A DNA stretch of 21,808 nt from Sphaerochaetaceae bacterium (GTDB lineage: Bacteria > Spirochaetota > Spirochaetia > Sphaerochaetales > Sphaerochaetaceae). The notes beneath the pieces are model-generated. The model was not told the origin of the DNA, searched no databases, and worked only from the letters and a program-made list of their open reading frames with translations. Below, piece after piece: positions 13,089 to 20,217 of the stretch; the first letter of the stretch is position 1, and every line of letters begins with the position of its first letter. The DNA lies in the NCBI GenBank assembly GCA_016302165.1, contig JAEDOD010000019.1, positions 1 through 21,808 of the forward strand. Direction: 5' to 3'. The translations under genes and the position numbers were made by a program.

Positions 13089-14233
13089 CTGTAGTCACTG
13101 TTATCAGAAGCGATGAAGGAAAAATAAGAAGTAAGTGATAGTTCCGGTCTAAGTAGCCATAGATCCAGGCCTGGGTCCTCCTTATTCTCCACATATCCTC
13201 TGAAGTATTCCCTGTTAAGCCTGAGTGCTGTGTCCAGCATAGCTTCCTTTGTCTCGTCTTCCATTCCTTCCAGCTTTCCTTCCACCTTGCTTTTCGTGGA
13301 AAGGTCGAAAGTGAGGAGAGCTTCACTCTTAAGGCGTTCATCATCTATCTCCTTTGTTGAATAGGAGTAGGAGAAGTCATCATTGATTTCCAGGATTCCA
13401 TACTGGAGAGGCCAGTCAGAAAAGCTCTCTGCCGCAATCTCCACCATTCTGGAGTCTGTGGAGATGTGCTGGTTATGAAGGTGTCCTGAAAGATTAAGGC
13501 TCACTCCATAGGCTTCAAGTTTCTTCAGTACCACAGAAGCGTTATTTATCTGGTAGCCGAAAGTGTATCGGGGATTGTGTACAAAAAGGTTCTGGTGAGT
13601 CATGGATATGACCTTGGCTCCATCGGCCTTGGCCTTCTTCAGTGCGCTATCCATCCATGTAACTGTCTTTTGCCTTACAGTTCCACCGCTACCGTTGTTG
13701 CTGTCTAGGGCAAGGAGATAGAGGCCGTCAGATATTTCTGTAAGGTACGAAGAGGAGTATGGATCCTGCATTAAGGCGTCTCCATATCCATATTCCAGCC
13801 AATGCTCTTCCCCAGCCATAGCTGTCATAGCTGGCGTTTCAACCACACTATCTTCATAGAGAGCGTAGGAAGTTCTTCCTGTATCATGGTTTCCCATGAT
13901 TACGAAGACTTTTATTCCATTGTTTTTCAAGGTTTCCAGCTTTGCCCTAAGGTCCTTATGGCTTTCTGTCTCTCCGTTGTAGGTAAGGTCTCCTGATATA
14001 ACTACAGCATCAGGTGAGAGAAGGAGCATCTCCTCTATAAAAGCGTCAAGAATCTGGTCTTCAATATGGGTGGCCTTTCCGTCACCCTTGTATGATAGGT
14101 TCTTCAGCCTTTCATAGTCATAGAGGGAAGGAGATATATAGTGGAGGTCTGAAATGTGGACAATGGTGACGGAAGAGAAAAGGGAAAAGATAAGGAGACA
14201 GGAGAAAAAGGCAAGGGATAGAAATCTTTTCAT
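13067..14233 (-). CDS. Exported metallophosphoesterase
   Basis: A 388-residue calcineurin-like phosphoesterase. The signal peptide MKRFLSLAFFSCLLIFSLFSS is followed directly by the first metal motif, HISDLHY (about 26-32). GDLTYNGE, GNHDTGR, a His in MTHQNLF and GHLHNQH complete the two-metal site in order. It likely hydrolyses phosphomonoesters, phosphodiesters or nucleotides in the periplasm; the substrate cannot be read from the sequence. The C-terminal 120 residues are less conserved. A Shine-Dalgarno site is weak (TTTAGAG just before ATG). It is transcribed divergently from the MATE gene across about 110 nt and convergently with the hydrogenase gene, sharing its terminator. Confidence 0.85.
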   Translation of the reverse strand: MKRFLSLAFFSCLLIFSLFSSVTIVHISDLHYISPSLYDYERLKNLSYKGDGKATHIEDQILDAFIEEMLLLSPDAVVISGDLTYNGETESHKDLRAKLETLKNNGIKVFVIMGNHDTGRTSYALYEDSVVETPAMTAMAGEEHWLEYGYGDALMQDPYSSSYLTEISDGLYLLALDSNNGSGGTVRQKTVTWMDSALKKAKADGAKVISMTHQNLFVHNPRYTFGYQINNASVVLKKLEAYGVSLNLSGHLHNQHISTDSRMVEIAAESFSDWPLQYGILEINDDFSYSYSTKEIDDERLKSEALLTFDLSTKSKVEGKLEGMEDETKEAMLDTALRLNREYFRGYVENKEDPGLDLWLLRPELSLTSYFSFIASDNSDYRKVEGNL

Positions 14234-14342
14234 CTCTAAAGAATATTTCCTTTGCCGTCCCTAATGCAATTCCATTTCTTCTTCCTTTTTTTTCTCGCTT
14301 ATTTCTGTTGAGCTCCATCCTCATACCAAATAGACTGTGAGA

Positions 14343-15689
14343 ATGGATGACATGACGAAAGGAAGGCCTCTTGGCCACCTTGTAAAATATGCAGTACCGC
14401 TACTTTTGGGGAATCTGATGCAGCTGATGTATAACGCTGTAGATTCCATTATTGCAGGACGTTTCATCGGCGAGGACGCCTTGGCGGCGGAAGGAATAGC
14501 TGCTCCTGTAATGAATATGGTCATCCTTCTGGTTTCTGGAATCACCATCGGAGCAGGAATACTGATGAGCGAGGCCTTCGGTGCCAAGGATATGGCAAGA
14601 CTGAGAAAGCTTAACGGTACCACCCTGGTCCTGGGAATCATTTCCGGCTCTGTAGTGGCTGTGGTGGGGTTCATCCTTTCCCGTTCAATACTCTGCCTGA
14701 TGGATACTCCTCTCTCCATTCTCGACAGCACCACCTGGTATCTCTCAATAACATTTCTGGGCGTTCCCTTCGTCTTCATATTCAACTCCCTTTCCAGCGG
14801 CCTGAAAAGCGTCGGCGACAGCAAGACACCTTTGCTTTTCCTTGCATTCTCTTCAATATTGAACGCTTCCCTGGACCTGGTGTTCCTTGGGCTTCTGGGC
14901 TTTGGAATCATTTGTTCCGCTGTCACTACAGTGGTGGCTGAAATAGTATCAGCCATTTTGGCCTTCTGGTGGATGAAGAAGAAAAACAGGGAGATTTCTC
15001 CGTCCATTGGAGATATGAAGCTGGAAAAAAGGACAGTTCTTGCAATTCTGAAATATGGAGGCCCCACAGCCCTTCAGCAGGCTGTTCAGCCCTGCGGAAA
15101 GCTGTTTATCCAGAGCGCTGTAAACTCTCTGGGAGTATCGGCCATTGCAGCCTTCAACGCTTCCTCCCGTATCGACTCCTTCGCCCTTATTCCTGAGCAG
15201 GGAATTGCTGCAGCTGTGGCCACCTTCATCGCCCAGAATAGGGGAGGAGGAAAAAAGGAAAGGGTGATGCCAGGGTTTCGCTCTGGCCTGGCCCTGGAAA
15301 TATGCTACGCCCTTTTCATCGGTACAGTGGTATTCTTCTTCAGGGATAGCTTCGTGTCACTATTTGTAGGAGGGGAGGCGGCAGAAGCTGTGGTAAGAGA
15401 AGGATCAAAGTATCTCGCTGTAATGTCATTCTTCTATATATTCCCTTCCCTTACCAACCTTACCCAGAGCTTCTTCAGAGGATGCGGAAAGATGTATGTG
15501 ACCATAGCTGCAACCTTTACGCAGATCTTCTTCCGCACCGTCTTCACATTCCTCCTTTCCTCCTCAATTGGAATCCAGGGCGTAGCCTTTGCTTCCGGAA
15601 TAGGTTGGGCCGCCATGCTTATATGGGAGATACCATATATGCTTCTGACGGCCCGTAGACTTGGTTTCAGGAATGGTGGTCAGAGATAG
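14343..15689 (+). CDS. MATE family multidrug/cation exporter
   Basis: A 448-residue, about 12-span inner-membrane protein of the MATE family (NorM/DinF fold). It starts MDDMTKGRPLGHLVKYAVPLLLG, the usual T-x-G-x-(I/P)-hydrophobic opening, and continues with NLMQLMYNAVDSIIAGRFIGEDALAAEG, the family signature with the VD-x-x-x-x-G element. The mid-protein repeat is PTALQQAVQPCGKLFIQSAVNSLGVSAIAAFNASSRIDSFAL. Such proteins use a Na+ or H+ gradient to expel organic cations or flavins; the substrate is unknown. The start is not certain: GTG 14337, ATG 14343 and ATG 14352 are all in frame and ribosome-site support is poor. Its stop overlaps the end of the convergent cellobiose phosphorylase gene by 10 nt. 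Confidence 0.87.
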   Translation: MDDMTKGRPLGHLVKYAVPLLLGNLMQLMYNAVDSIIAGRFIGEDALAAEGIAAPVMNMVILLVSGITIGAGILMSEAFGAKDMARLRKLNGTTLVLGIISGSVVAVVGFILSRSILCLMDTPLSILDSTTWYLSITFLGVPFVFIFNSLSSGLKSVGDSKTPLLFLAFSSILNASLDLVFLGLLGFGIICSAVTTVVAEIVSAILAFWWMKKKNREISPSIGDMKLEKRTVLAILKYGGPTALQQAVQPCGKLFIQSAVNSLGVSAIAAFNASSRIDSFALIPEQGIAAAVATFIAQNRGGGKKERVMPGFRSGLALEICYALFIGTVVFFFRDSFVSLFVGGEAAEAVVREGSKYLAVMSFFYIFPSLTNLTQSFFRGCGKMYVTIAATFTQIFFRTVFTFLLSSSIGIQGVAFASGIGWAAMLIWEIPYMLLTARRLGFRNGGQR

Positions 15690-18097
15690 ATCACTTCCAC
15701 ATCAATGTCTTTTTCTCCATTAAGTGGAATAATCTCTCCTTCAACGACTTCTCCGTTCTTCTTCAATGAATATTCCTCTCCTCTCTTTCCGCTGATGTGG
15801 AGAGTTGTGGTACCAATCTTCCTGATAGCGCTAAAGCTGCCGATTTCCTTTGGCAGGCATGGCTTGACTCTCATTCCTTCAAGAGTTGGAGTGATGCCAA
15901 GGATGAACTGGGATGCATTTACGAATGTCCAGGCAGCGCAGCCTGTCAGCCAGCTGTTCTTGCCTTCCCCGAAGTTCTGGGCGTCGATTCCTGCAACCAT
16001 CTGTGAATATACGTAGGGCTCTGTCCTGTGGACATCGCTGATTTCCTCCAGATAGGCAGGGCAGATCTTTCTGTAGATTTCAAAGGCCCTGTCTCCATGG
16101 CCAAGGAAAGCTTCTGCGCAGCTTACCCATGGGTTGTTGTGGCAGAAAATGCCTGCGTTCTCCTTATATCCTGGAGGATAGGAGGATACTTCTCCCAGAT
16201 TCAGGTGATATTCCTTATATGCTGGCTGCAGCAATACAATTCCATATTTGGTGTCAAGATGCTTCTCTACGCTCTTGAGAGCCATCTCTGCCTTGCCGTC
16301 ATCCTTTCCGATGCCTGCCATTACACACATGCCCTGAGGCTCGATATAGATTTTTCCGTCATCACAGCTATGGCTTCCCACAGGCTCAGAGAAGGCGTCA
16401 TATGCCCTAATAAACCATTCTCCGTCCCAGCCGGCACTTTCCACTGTCTCTGTCATGAGGGAGATTTCCTTTTCTATCTCCTTCTTCTCCTCTTCCAGGC
16501 CTAGATGTGAGAGAATCTCCACATACTGCTTTGCATACTTTACAAATAGTCCTGCTATGAATACTGATTCAGCCTTTCCGCTTTCGAAGTTTGAGCAGGT
16601 CTGGAAGCTCTCTCCTGGAGTGGAGGAGAAGCAGTTAAGGTTCAGGCAGTCATTCCAGTCAGCCCTGCCGATGAGAGGAAGACCATGGGGGCCTTTGTGG
16701 GAAATGGTGTATCCGATGCTTCTTCTGAGGTGTTCCAAAAGGCTCTTTGCCTTGGTCTCATCGTTGTTGAATGGGACCATCTCATCAAGAATTGACCAGT
16801 CTCCAGTTTCAGCCACATAGGCATAGGTACAAGCCACCAGCCACAGCGGGTCGTCGTTGAAGCCGCCGCCAATATCAGCATTTCCCTTTTTATCCAGAGG
16901 CTGGTACTGGTGATAGGTGGATCCGTCCTCAAACTGGATGGAAGCTATGTCGATGATCCTTTGTCTGGCCCTTTCAGGAATTATGTGCACAAAGCCCAGG
17001 AGATCCTGGCAGGAATCCCTGAAGCCCATGCCTCTTCCGATGCCGCTTTCGTAGTAGGATGCCGAACGTGACATGTTGAAGGTCACCATGCACTGGTACT
17101 GGTTCCAGATGTTCACCATTCTGTCGAACTTCTCTTCTCCTGTAGATACAGAGAAGGAGGAGAGCAGGGTATTCCAGTATGCCTTAAGCTCATCCAGCTT
17201 CCTTTCAGCATCCTCAGCTTTTCCATATCGCTGCTGAAGTTCATGGGCCTTTGTTTTGTTGATGACTCCCTTTTTCTCCCACTTCTCCTCTTCCTTGTTC
17301 TCTATGTATCCAAGGACGAAGACCAGAGACTTCTCTTCTCCTGGAAGGAGAGTGAATCTGTTTTCAAGGGCAGCGATTGGAGACCATCCTGAAGCATGGG
17401 AGGATCCCATCTTTCCGAGCGTGATGGAGGCGGGGCTGTCCCAACCGTTGAAGCGTCCAAGGAATGTGGCCCTGTCTGAATCGTAGCCGGTTACCTTTTC
17501 GTTTACAGAGAAGAAGGCGTAGTGGTCCCTTCTCTCCCTATATTCTGTCTTATGGTAGATGGCCTTGTCTTCAATCTCCACTTCTCCTGTGGAGTAGTTG
17601 CGCTGGAAGTTTGTGAAGTCATCCCATGCATTCCAGAGGCACCATTCCACAGCTCCCACTGTCCTGATTTCCTTTTTCTCTTCGCTTTCATTCCTGAGCT
17701 TCAGCAGCATTACCTCAGCTCTTTCCTTAAGAGGAACGAAGCAGGTAAGGGAAGCGGATAGGGAGTTCTTCTCTCCGCTGAAGACAGAGTATCCAAGGCC
17801 GTGCCTGCACTCATATTTATCAAGGGGAGTCTTGAGAGGCATGAAGGAAGGAGACCATCTATCCTTGCCATCTTCAATGTAGAACATGCGTCCCCCGTTA
17901 TCTTCAGGTACGTTGTTATATCTGAAGCGGGTGATTCTCCTCATCTTTGCGTCTTTATAGAAATCATATCCTCCGGCTGTATTAGAGATGAGACCGAAGA
18001 AATCTTCATTTCCCAGATAGTTGATCCATGGCAGTGGAGTGTATGGAGTCTCGATTACATACTCCTTTCTTTCGTCATCAAAATGTCCGAACTTCAA
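15680..18097 (-). CDS. Cellobiose phosphorylase (GH94)
   Basis: An 805-residue GH94 enzyme that converts cellobiose and phosphate to glucose-1-phosphate and glucose in the cytoplasm. The full length is collinear with characterised cellobiose phosphorylases: KFGHFDD start, TPLPWINYLGNEDFFGLISN, KTEYRERRDHYA, MVNIWNQYQCMVTFNMSRS, RGMGFRDSCQDLLGFVHIIPERARQR and GRADWNDCLNLNCFS. The ADWND motif (D480-D483) holds the catalytic acid. PPGYKENAGIFCHNNPW near the C-terminus contributes to phosphate binding. The start is a TTG at 18097, supported by AGGAGG six nt upstream and by agreement with family N-termini; no ATG fits. Regulation is likely by a ROK repressor at the operator 18114-18138. The end overlaps the convergent MATE gene. 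Confidence 0.95.
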   Translation of the reverse strand: MKFGHFDDERKEYVIETPYTPLPWINYLGNEDFFGLISNTAGGYDFYKDAKMRRITRFRYNNVPEDNGGRMFYIEDGKDRWSPSFMPLKTPLDKYECRHGLGYSVFSGEKNSLSASLTCFVPLKERAEVMLLKLRNESEEKKEIRTVGAVEWCLWNAWDDFTNFQRNYSTGEVEIEDKAIYHKTEYRERRDHYAFFSVNEKVTGYDSDRATFLGRFNGWDSPASITLGKMGSSHASGWSPIAALENRFTLLPGEEKSLVFVLGYIENKEEEKWEKKGVINKTKAHELQQRYGKAEDAERKLDELKAYWNTLLSSFSVSTGEEKFDRMVNIWNQYQCMVTFNMSRSASYYESGIGRGMGFRDSCQDLLGFVHIIPERARQRIIDIASIQFEDGSTYHQYQPLDKKGNADIGGGFNDDPLWLVACTYAYVAETGDWSILDEMVPFNNDETKAKSLLEHLRRSIGYTISHKGPHGLPLIGRADWNDCLNLNCFSSTPGESFQTCSNFESGKAESVFIAGLFVKYAKQYVEILSHLGLEEEKKEIEKEISLMTETVESAGWDGEWFIRAYDAFSEPVGSHSCDDGKIYIEPQGMCVMAGIGKDDGKAEMALKSVEKHLDTKYGIVLLQPAYKEYHLNLGEVSSYPPGYKENAGIFCHNNPWVSCAEAFLGHGDRAFEIYRKICPAYLEEISDVHRTEPYVYSQMVAGIDAQNFGEGKNSWLTGCAAWTFVNASQFILGITPTLEGMRVKPCLPKEIGSFSAIRKIGTTTLHISGKRGEEYSLKKNGEVVEGEIIPLNGEKDIDVEVIYL

Positions 18098-18113
18098 TTT
18101 ATGCCTCCTGTCG

Positions 18114-18138
18114 TTAGTTGGTTCATTGAGTAAACTAA
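18114..18138 (-). promoter_or_regulatory. ROK/XylR-type operator of the cellobiose phosphorylase gene
   Basis: A 25-bp dyad with outer half-sites TTAGTTGGTT and TAAACTAA. Seven bases of each arm are perfect complements (GTTAGTT 18113-18119, AACTAAC 18133-18139). Length and half-sites match the known xylO type bound by ROK-family XylR, which has TTAGTTTGTT at one end and AACAAACTAA at the other over the same 25 bp. It lies between the -10 element and the start codon, so a bound repressor would block initiation. Confidence 0.72.
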
Positions 18139-18145
18139 CAACCTT

Positions 18146-18173
18146 ATTTAATCATTGATTCCCATTATTGCAA
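18146..18173 (-). promoter_or_regulatory. Promoter of the cellobiose phosphorylase gene
   Basis: On the minus strand TTGCAA (18173-18168) and TTAAAT (18151-18146) are 16 nt apart. The predicted start falls near 18139, at the edge of the ROK-type operator. The match to consensus is moderate. Confidence 0.5.
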
Positions 18174-18246
18174 AGAGAAATATTTTTTTTGCTCCAATAT
18201 CAGTCATTTTTTGAAGAAAACGCGTTCTTATATCAAGGAGATTATC

Positions 18247-18987
18247 ATGAAAAGTAAAAAAGAATTTGATTCAACCATGCTTTATCCCTTCTTCGCAGAG
18301 AAGGAACCAGGGGAGAGGTTCCTTTCCTCCGTTCTTTCAAAAAAGGTGGTGATAGAGGAATTGGTACCCCTTAATCTCGATCCCATTATGGGACGACTTT
18401 CCTGTGGTCTGGGATTACTCCTGAATGACGGGGGAAAGGGAATAAGGATGATTATCTACATTAAGGATAAAGGTATTGAGGAAAAGAATTCCACAGCCCT
18501 TATGACGGTGGGCGGCCTTATGGCTAAGAATGGATTCTGGACCAAGAGGAAAAAGGAGTTTCAGACTCCATATCTATTTATTATGGATTACGATGGAGAC
18601 GGAAGAAATCTGGTGGAGACAGAAAGGTTCACCTTTTCTGAGGAAGGGGAATTCAATATCGTCACCATCGATGTTGAAGGAAAGGGGAACGATGAAATAA
18701 AAAGCCTTGTAAGGGCCCTTTCCGAGGGGGATGGCTCGGTAGATTGGATCAAAGAGACCATGGACCGTATCCTATCAGAGGAAGGGAAGGAAAAGTACTC
18801 TTCCTATTGGAAGTATTTGGAGAAAAGATGGAAGCTGAATCTGGCTGCCGATATGTTCATGCTTGATATGGAAAAGGAAGAGGTGAAGGAGGCGCTGGAT
18901 ATGGATGAGAACCTTATCCGGGAAGCTCTGAATCTGATTCTGGTGAGGGATCAGATGCTGGAGGCCTTTGGAACACTCATAGATTGA
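18247..18987 (+). CDS. Unrecognised protein, possibly a degenerate PD-(D/E)XK (Rpn-like) family member
   Basis: A 246-residue, charged, soluble protein with no signal peptide or membrane span. AAGGAG (18235-18240) precedes ATG 18247; an upstream in-frame start at 18211 has no such site. The order of features recalls Rpn-type PD-(D/E)XK transposase-family nucleases: an N-terminal FFAEKEPGERFLSSVLSKKVVIEEL, a central strand pair, then TPYLFIMDYDGDG and a stretch like NIVTIDVEGKGNDEIKSLV, with a helical C-terminus. The expected catalytic D and E-x-Q are not there: the strands read RLSCGL and IRMIIYIKDKG. That similarity is by eye and weak. It may be an inactivated relative or something unrelated. 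Its 3-prime end overlaps the convergent DUF1648 gene by 11 nt. Confidence 0.6.
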   Translation: MKSKKEFDSTMLYPFFAEKEPGERFLSSVLSKKVVIEELVPLNLDPIMGRLSCGLGLLLNDGGKGIRMIIYIKDKGIEEKNSTALMTVGGLMAKNGFWTKRKKEFQTPYLFIMDYDGDGRNLVETERFTFSEEGEFNIVTIDVEGKGNDEIKSLVRALSEGDGSVDWIKETMDRILSEEGKEKYSSYWKYLEKRWKLNLAADMFMLDMEKEEVKEALDMDENLIREALNLILVRDQMLEAFGTLID

Positions 18988-19267
18988 TGCCTATGGTAAG
19001 GATCAGGAGGACTAGGCCCAGAAGGCTTCCGATGAGATGCTTCTTCATCTTGTCTTCCATGTCGTCAAGAATCAAGAGAACAGAGAATACTGCAGTAATT
19101 GCAAAGGGAATCAGAAGGCCTGGAATCTTTCCCATCCTGTTGGGCTCCCCTGAGGATGCAACCTGCATGACGATGTTCTCCGGAAGGGCAAGGATTCCAA
19201 ATACAAATAGGACTATAGCTGCTGCAATAAGTGCGGAAGCAATGATTCTGTTCTTTTTCCTGTCCAT
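18977..19267 (-). CDS. DUF1648 (SdpI-like) small membrane protein
   Basis: A 96-residue inner-membrane protein with three hydrophobic segments (about residues 7-27, 46-64 and 74-94). The stretch LPENIVMQVASSGEPNRMGK matches the DUF1648 motif LPExIPxHFxxxGxxDxxG, although the His is replaced by Gln-Val. DUF1648 is the N-terminal unit of SdpI-type immunity and signalling proteins, and stand-alone copies have no assigned role. I chose ATG 19267, with AGAGG five nt upstream, over a GTG at 19273. A palindrome lies 28 nt upstream of the start. Confidence 0.72.
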   Translation of the reverse strand: MDRKKNRIIASALIAAAIVLFVFGILALPENIVMQVASSGEPNRMGKIPGLLIPFAITAVFSVLLILDDMEDKMKKHLIGSLLGLVLLILTIGINL

Positions 19268-19294
19268 AGTCACCTCTTTTCCTATTCTACGTCA

Positions 19295-19306
19295 TTTGAC
19301 GTCAAA
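19295..19306. promoter_or_regulatory. Perfect 12-bp palindrome upstream of the DUF1648 gene
   Basis: TTTGACGTCAAA is fully self-complementary, and ACGTCA recurs 10 bp away (19289-19294 and 19299-19304), about one helical turn. Position relative to the minus-strand start at 19267 is right for an operator. The regulator is unknown. Confidence 0.45.
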
Positions 19307-19316
19307 ATAAAGCACA

Positions 19317-19461
19317 TTCGTTGCGTTTCCTGCCCCTGATTGCGTTTCTGTTGCGGTTGAAGATTCCACTTTCCTCCCTTTTTTCAGAAAAGAGGAGGAA
19401 GTGCAACGGAAGTGCAACAGAAAAAACTTTAACTTTTTTTGCTTTTCCTTCTCCCCGTTGC
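19317..19461. repeat. Cluster of TTCnGTTGC repeats with a long hairpin upstream of the outer-membrane protein gene
   Basis: The intergenic stretch carries several copies of one motif in both orientations. TTCGTTGCG lies near 19318 and TTCTGTTGCG near 19347. The inverse occurs as a tandem 11-bp repeat, GTGCAACGGAA (19401-19411) and GTGCAACAGAA (19412-19422). Between them CACTT-T-CCTCC (19367-19377) pairs with GGAGGAAGTG (19394-19403) in a hairpin. TTGCGTTTC is also directly repeated (19321, 19340), and one more GTTGC occurs at 19457. This could be an operator array or an RNA element. I know no named match. Confidence 0.5.
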
Positions 19462-19511
19462 TCTTGGTGTGCGGGGCAGGGAGTAGATTGAACATGTAAA
19501 AGGAAAAAGAT

Positions 19512-20060
19512 ATGAAGTCCCCAGTTAAGAAAGTCGCAGCAATGACAATCATCCTCATCCTCATGGCTTCCTCACTCTTTGCAGGAGTAAGCGTAAGAAG
19601 CACAGCAGGAGCAACAAGATTCTTTGAGATGGCAGTCGGTACAGCTGGTGGATTCCTGGTGGATGGAGTATCTGCTGGAGTTGATGCACTTTTGGACATG
19701 GGCTCAGAAAACAAGGTTTCCCTTGAAGCCAACGCCAAGAAGGCTGCAGACAACAGCATGTCTGTGCTGACCTTCAACGCTTCCTTCTACAGAGATGCTG
19801 AAATCATGACAGACGTTAAGCTCTTTTTGGAAAGCGGCGTAGAGACTCACCTCATCCTTAGCGATGGCGTGGGAACAGAAATGGGTCTTGCATGTAAGGG
19901 TGGAGTAAGCTTCAGCGCAACAGAGAACTTCGAGGTTGTCATGAGCGCAGGAGTCAGGAACATGTTCTTCTCTTCAGCAACAGCAGTCATGTACAGCACA
20001 CCTTCCTCAGTAAGCATGGTTGGTGTAGATGCAGGCCTTGAGTGCACATATAAGTTCTAA
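19512..20060 (+). CDS. Small outer-membrane beta-barrel-type protein (unassigned)
   Basis: A 182-residue exported protein. The signal peptide is MKSPVKKVAAMTIILILMASSLFA, cut near residue 24. The mature part is rich in alternating polar and hydrophobic strands with Gly, Ser, Thr and Val (for example THLILSDGVGTEMGLACKGGVSFSATENFEVVMSAG) and ends in YKF. A terminal Phe with alternating residues is the usual signal for barrel insertion into an outer membrane, so the cell is diderm. AAGGAA precedes the ATG. It resembles the small porin-like or surface proteins seen in spirochaetes, but I cannot name a family. It is followed 9 nt later by a 36-residue membrane protein on the same transcript. Confidence 0.7.
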   Translation: MKSPVKKVAAMTIILILMASSLFAGVSVRSTAGATRFFEMAVGTAGGFLVDGVSAGVDALLDMGSENKVSLEANAKKAADNSMSVLTFNASFYRDAEIMTDVKLFLESGVETHLILSDGVGTEMGLACKGGVSFSATENFEVVMSAGVRNMFFSSATAVMYSTPSSVSMVGVDAGLECTYKF

Positions 20061-20068
20061 GGGGGAGA

Positions 20069-20179
20069 ATGGATATGATGGCAGTTTCTTTAGTTTCAAT
20101 TTTTGTAATAGGATTCACAACGTTATTTCTGATGGGCAGAATGGCCCTGGGGATTTTCAGAAATATCTTTAAGGAATAA
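20069..20179 (+). CDS. 36-residue single-span membrane protein
   Basis: A short open frame with an excellent ribosome site (GGGGGAG two nt before ATG) directly after the outer-membrane protein stop, and a strong terminator right after it. The product has one hydrophobic span, AVSLVSIFVIGFTTLFLMG (about residues 5-23), and a positively charged C-terminal tail (RMALGIFRNIFKE), so N-out/C-in topology is likely. Gene-length membrane composition, spacing and terminator support real translation. Function unknown; a regulator or small accessory of the preceding protein is a guess. Confidence 0.6.
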   Translation: MDMMAVSLVSIFVIGFTTLFLMGRMALGIFRNIFKE

Positions 20180-20186
20180 AGGGGTG

Positions 20187-20217
20187 GCTGCCAGGAGACT
20201 GGCAGCTTTTCTTATTT
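20187..20217 (+). terminator. Terminator after the small membrane protein gene
   Basis: GCTGCCAG (20187-20194) and CTGGCAGC (20199-20206) form a perfect 8-bp stem with a GAGA loop, followed by TTTTCTTATTT. It ends the plus-strand unit. The minus-strand GH1 stop lies at the end of the T tract, and termination in that direction would be weak. Confidence 0.92.

Noticed and set aside
19367..19403. Hairpin as an intrinsic terminator for the DUF1648 or outer-membrane protein unit
   Set aside because: It lies upstream of both gene starts, so there is no transcript for it to end, and the following T tract on either strand is interrupted.
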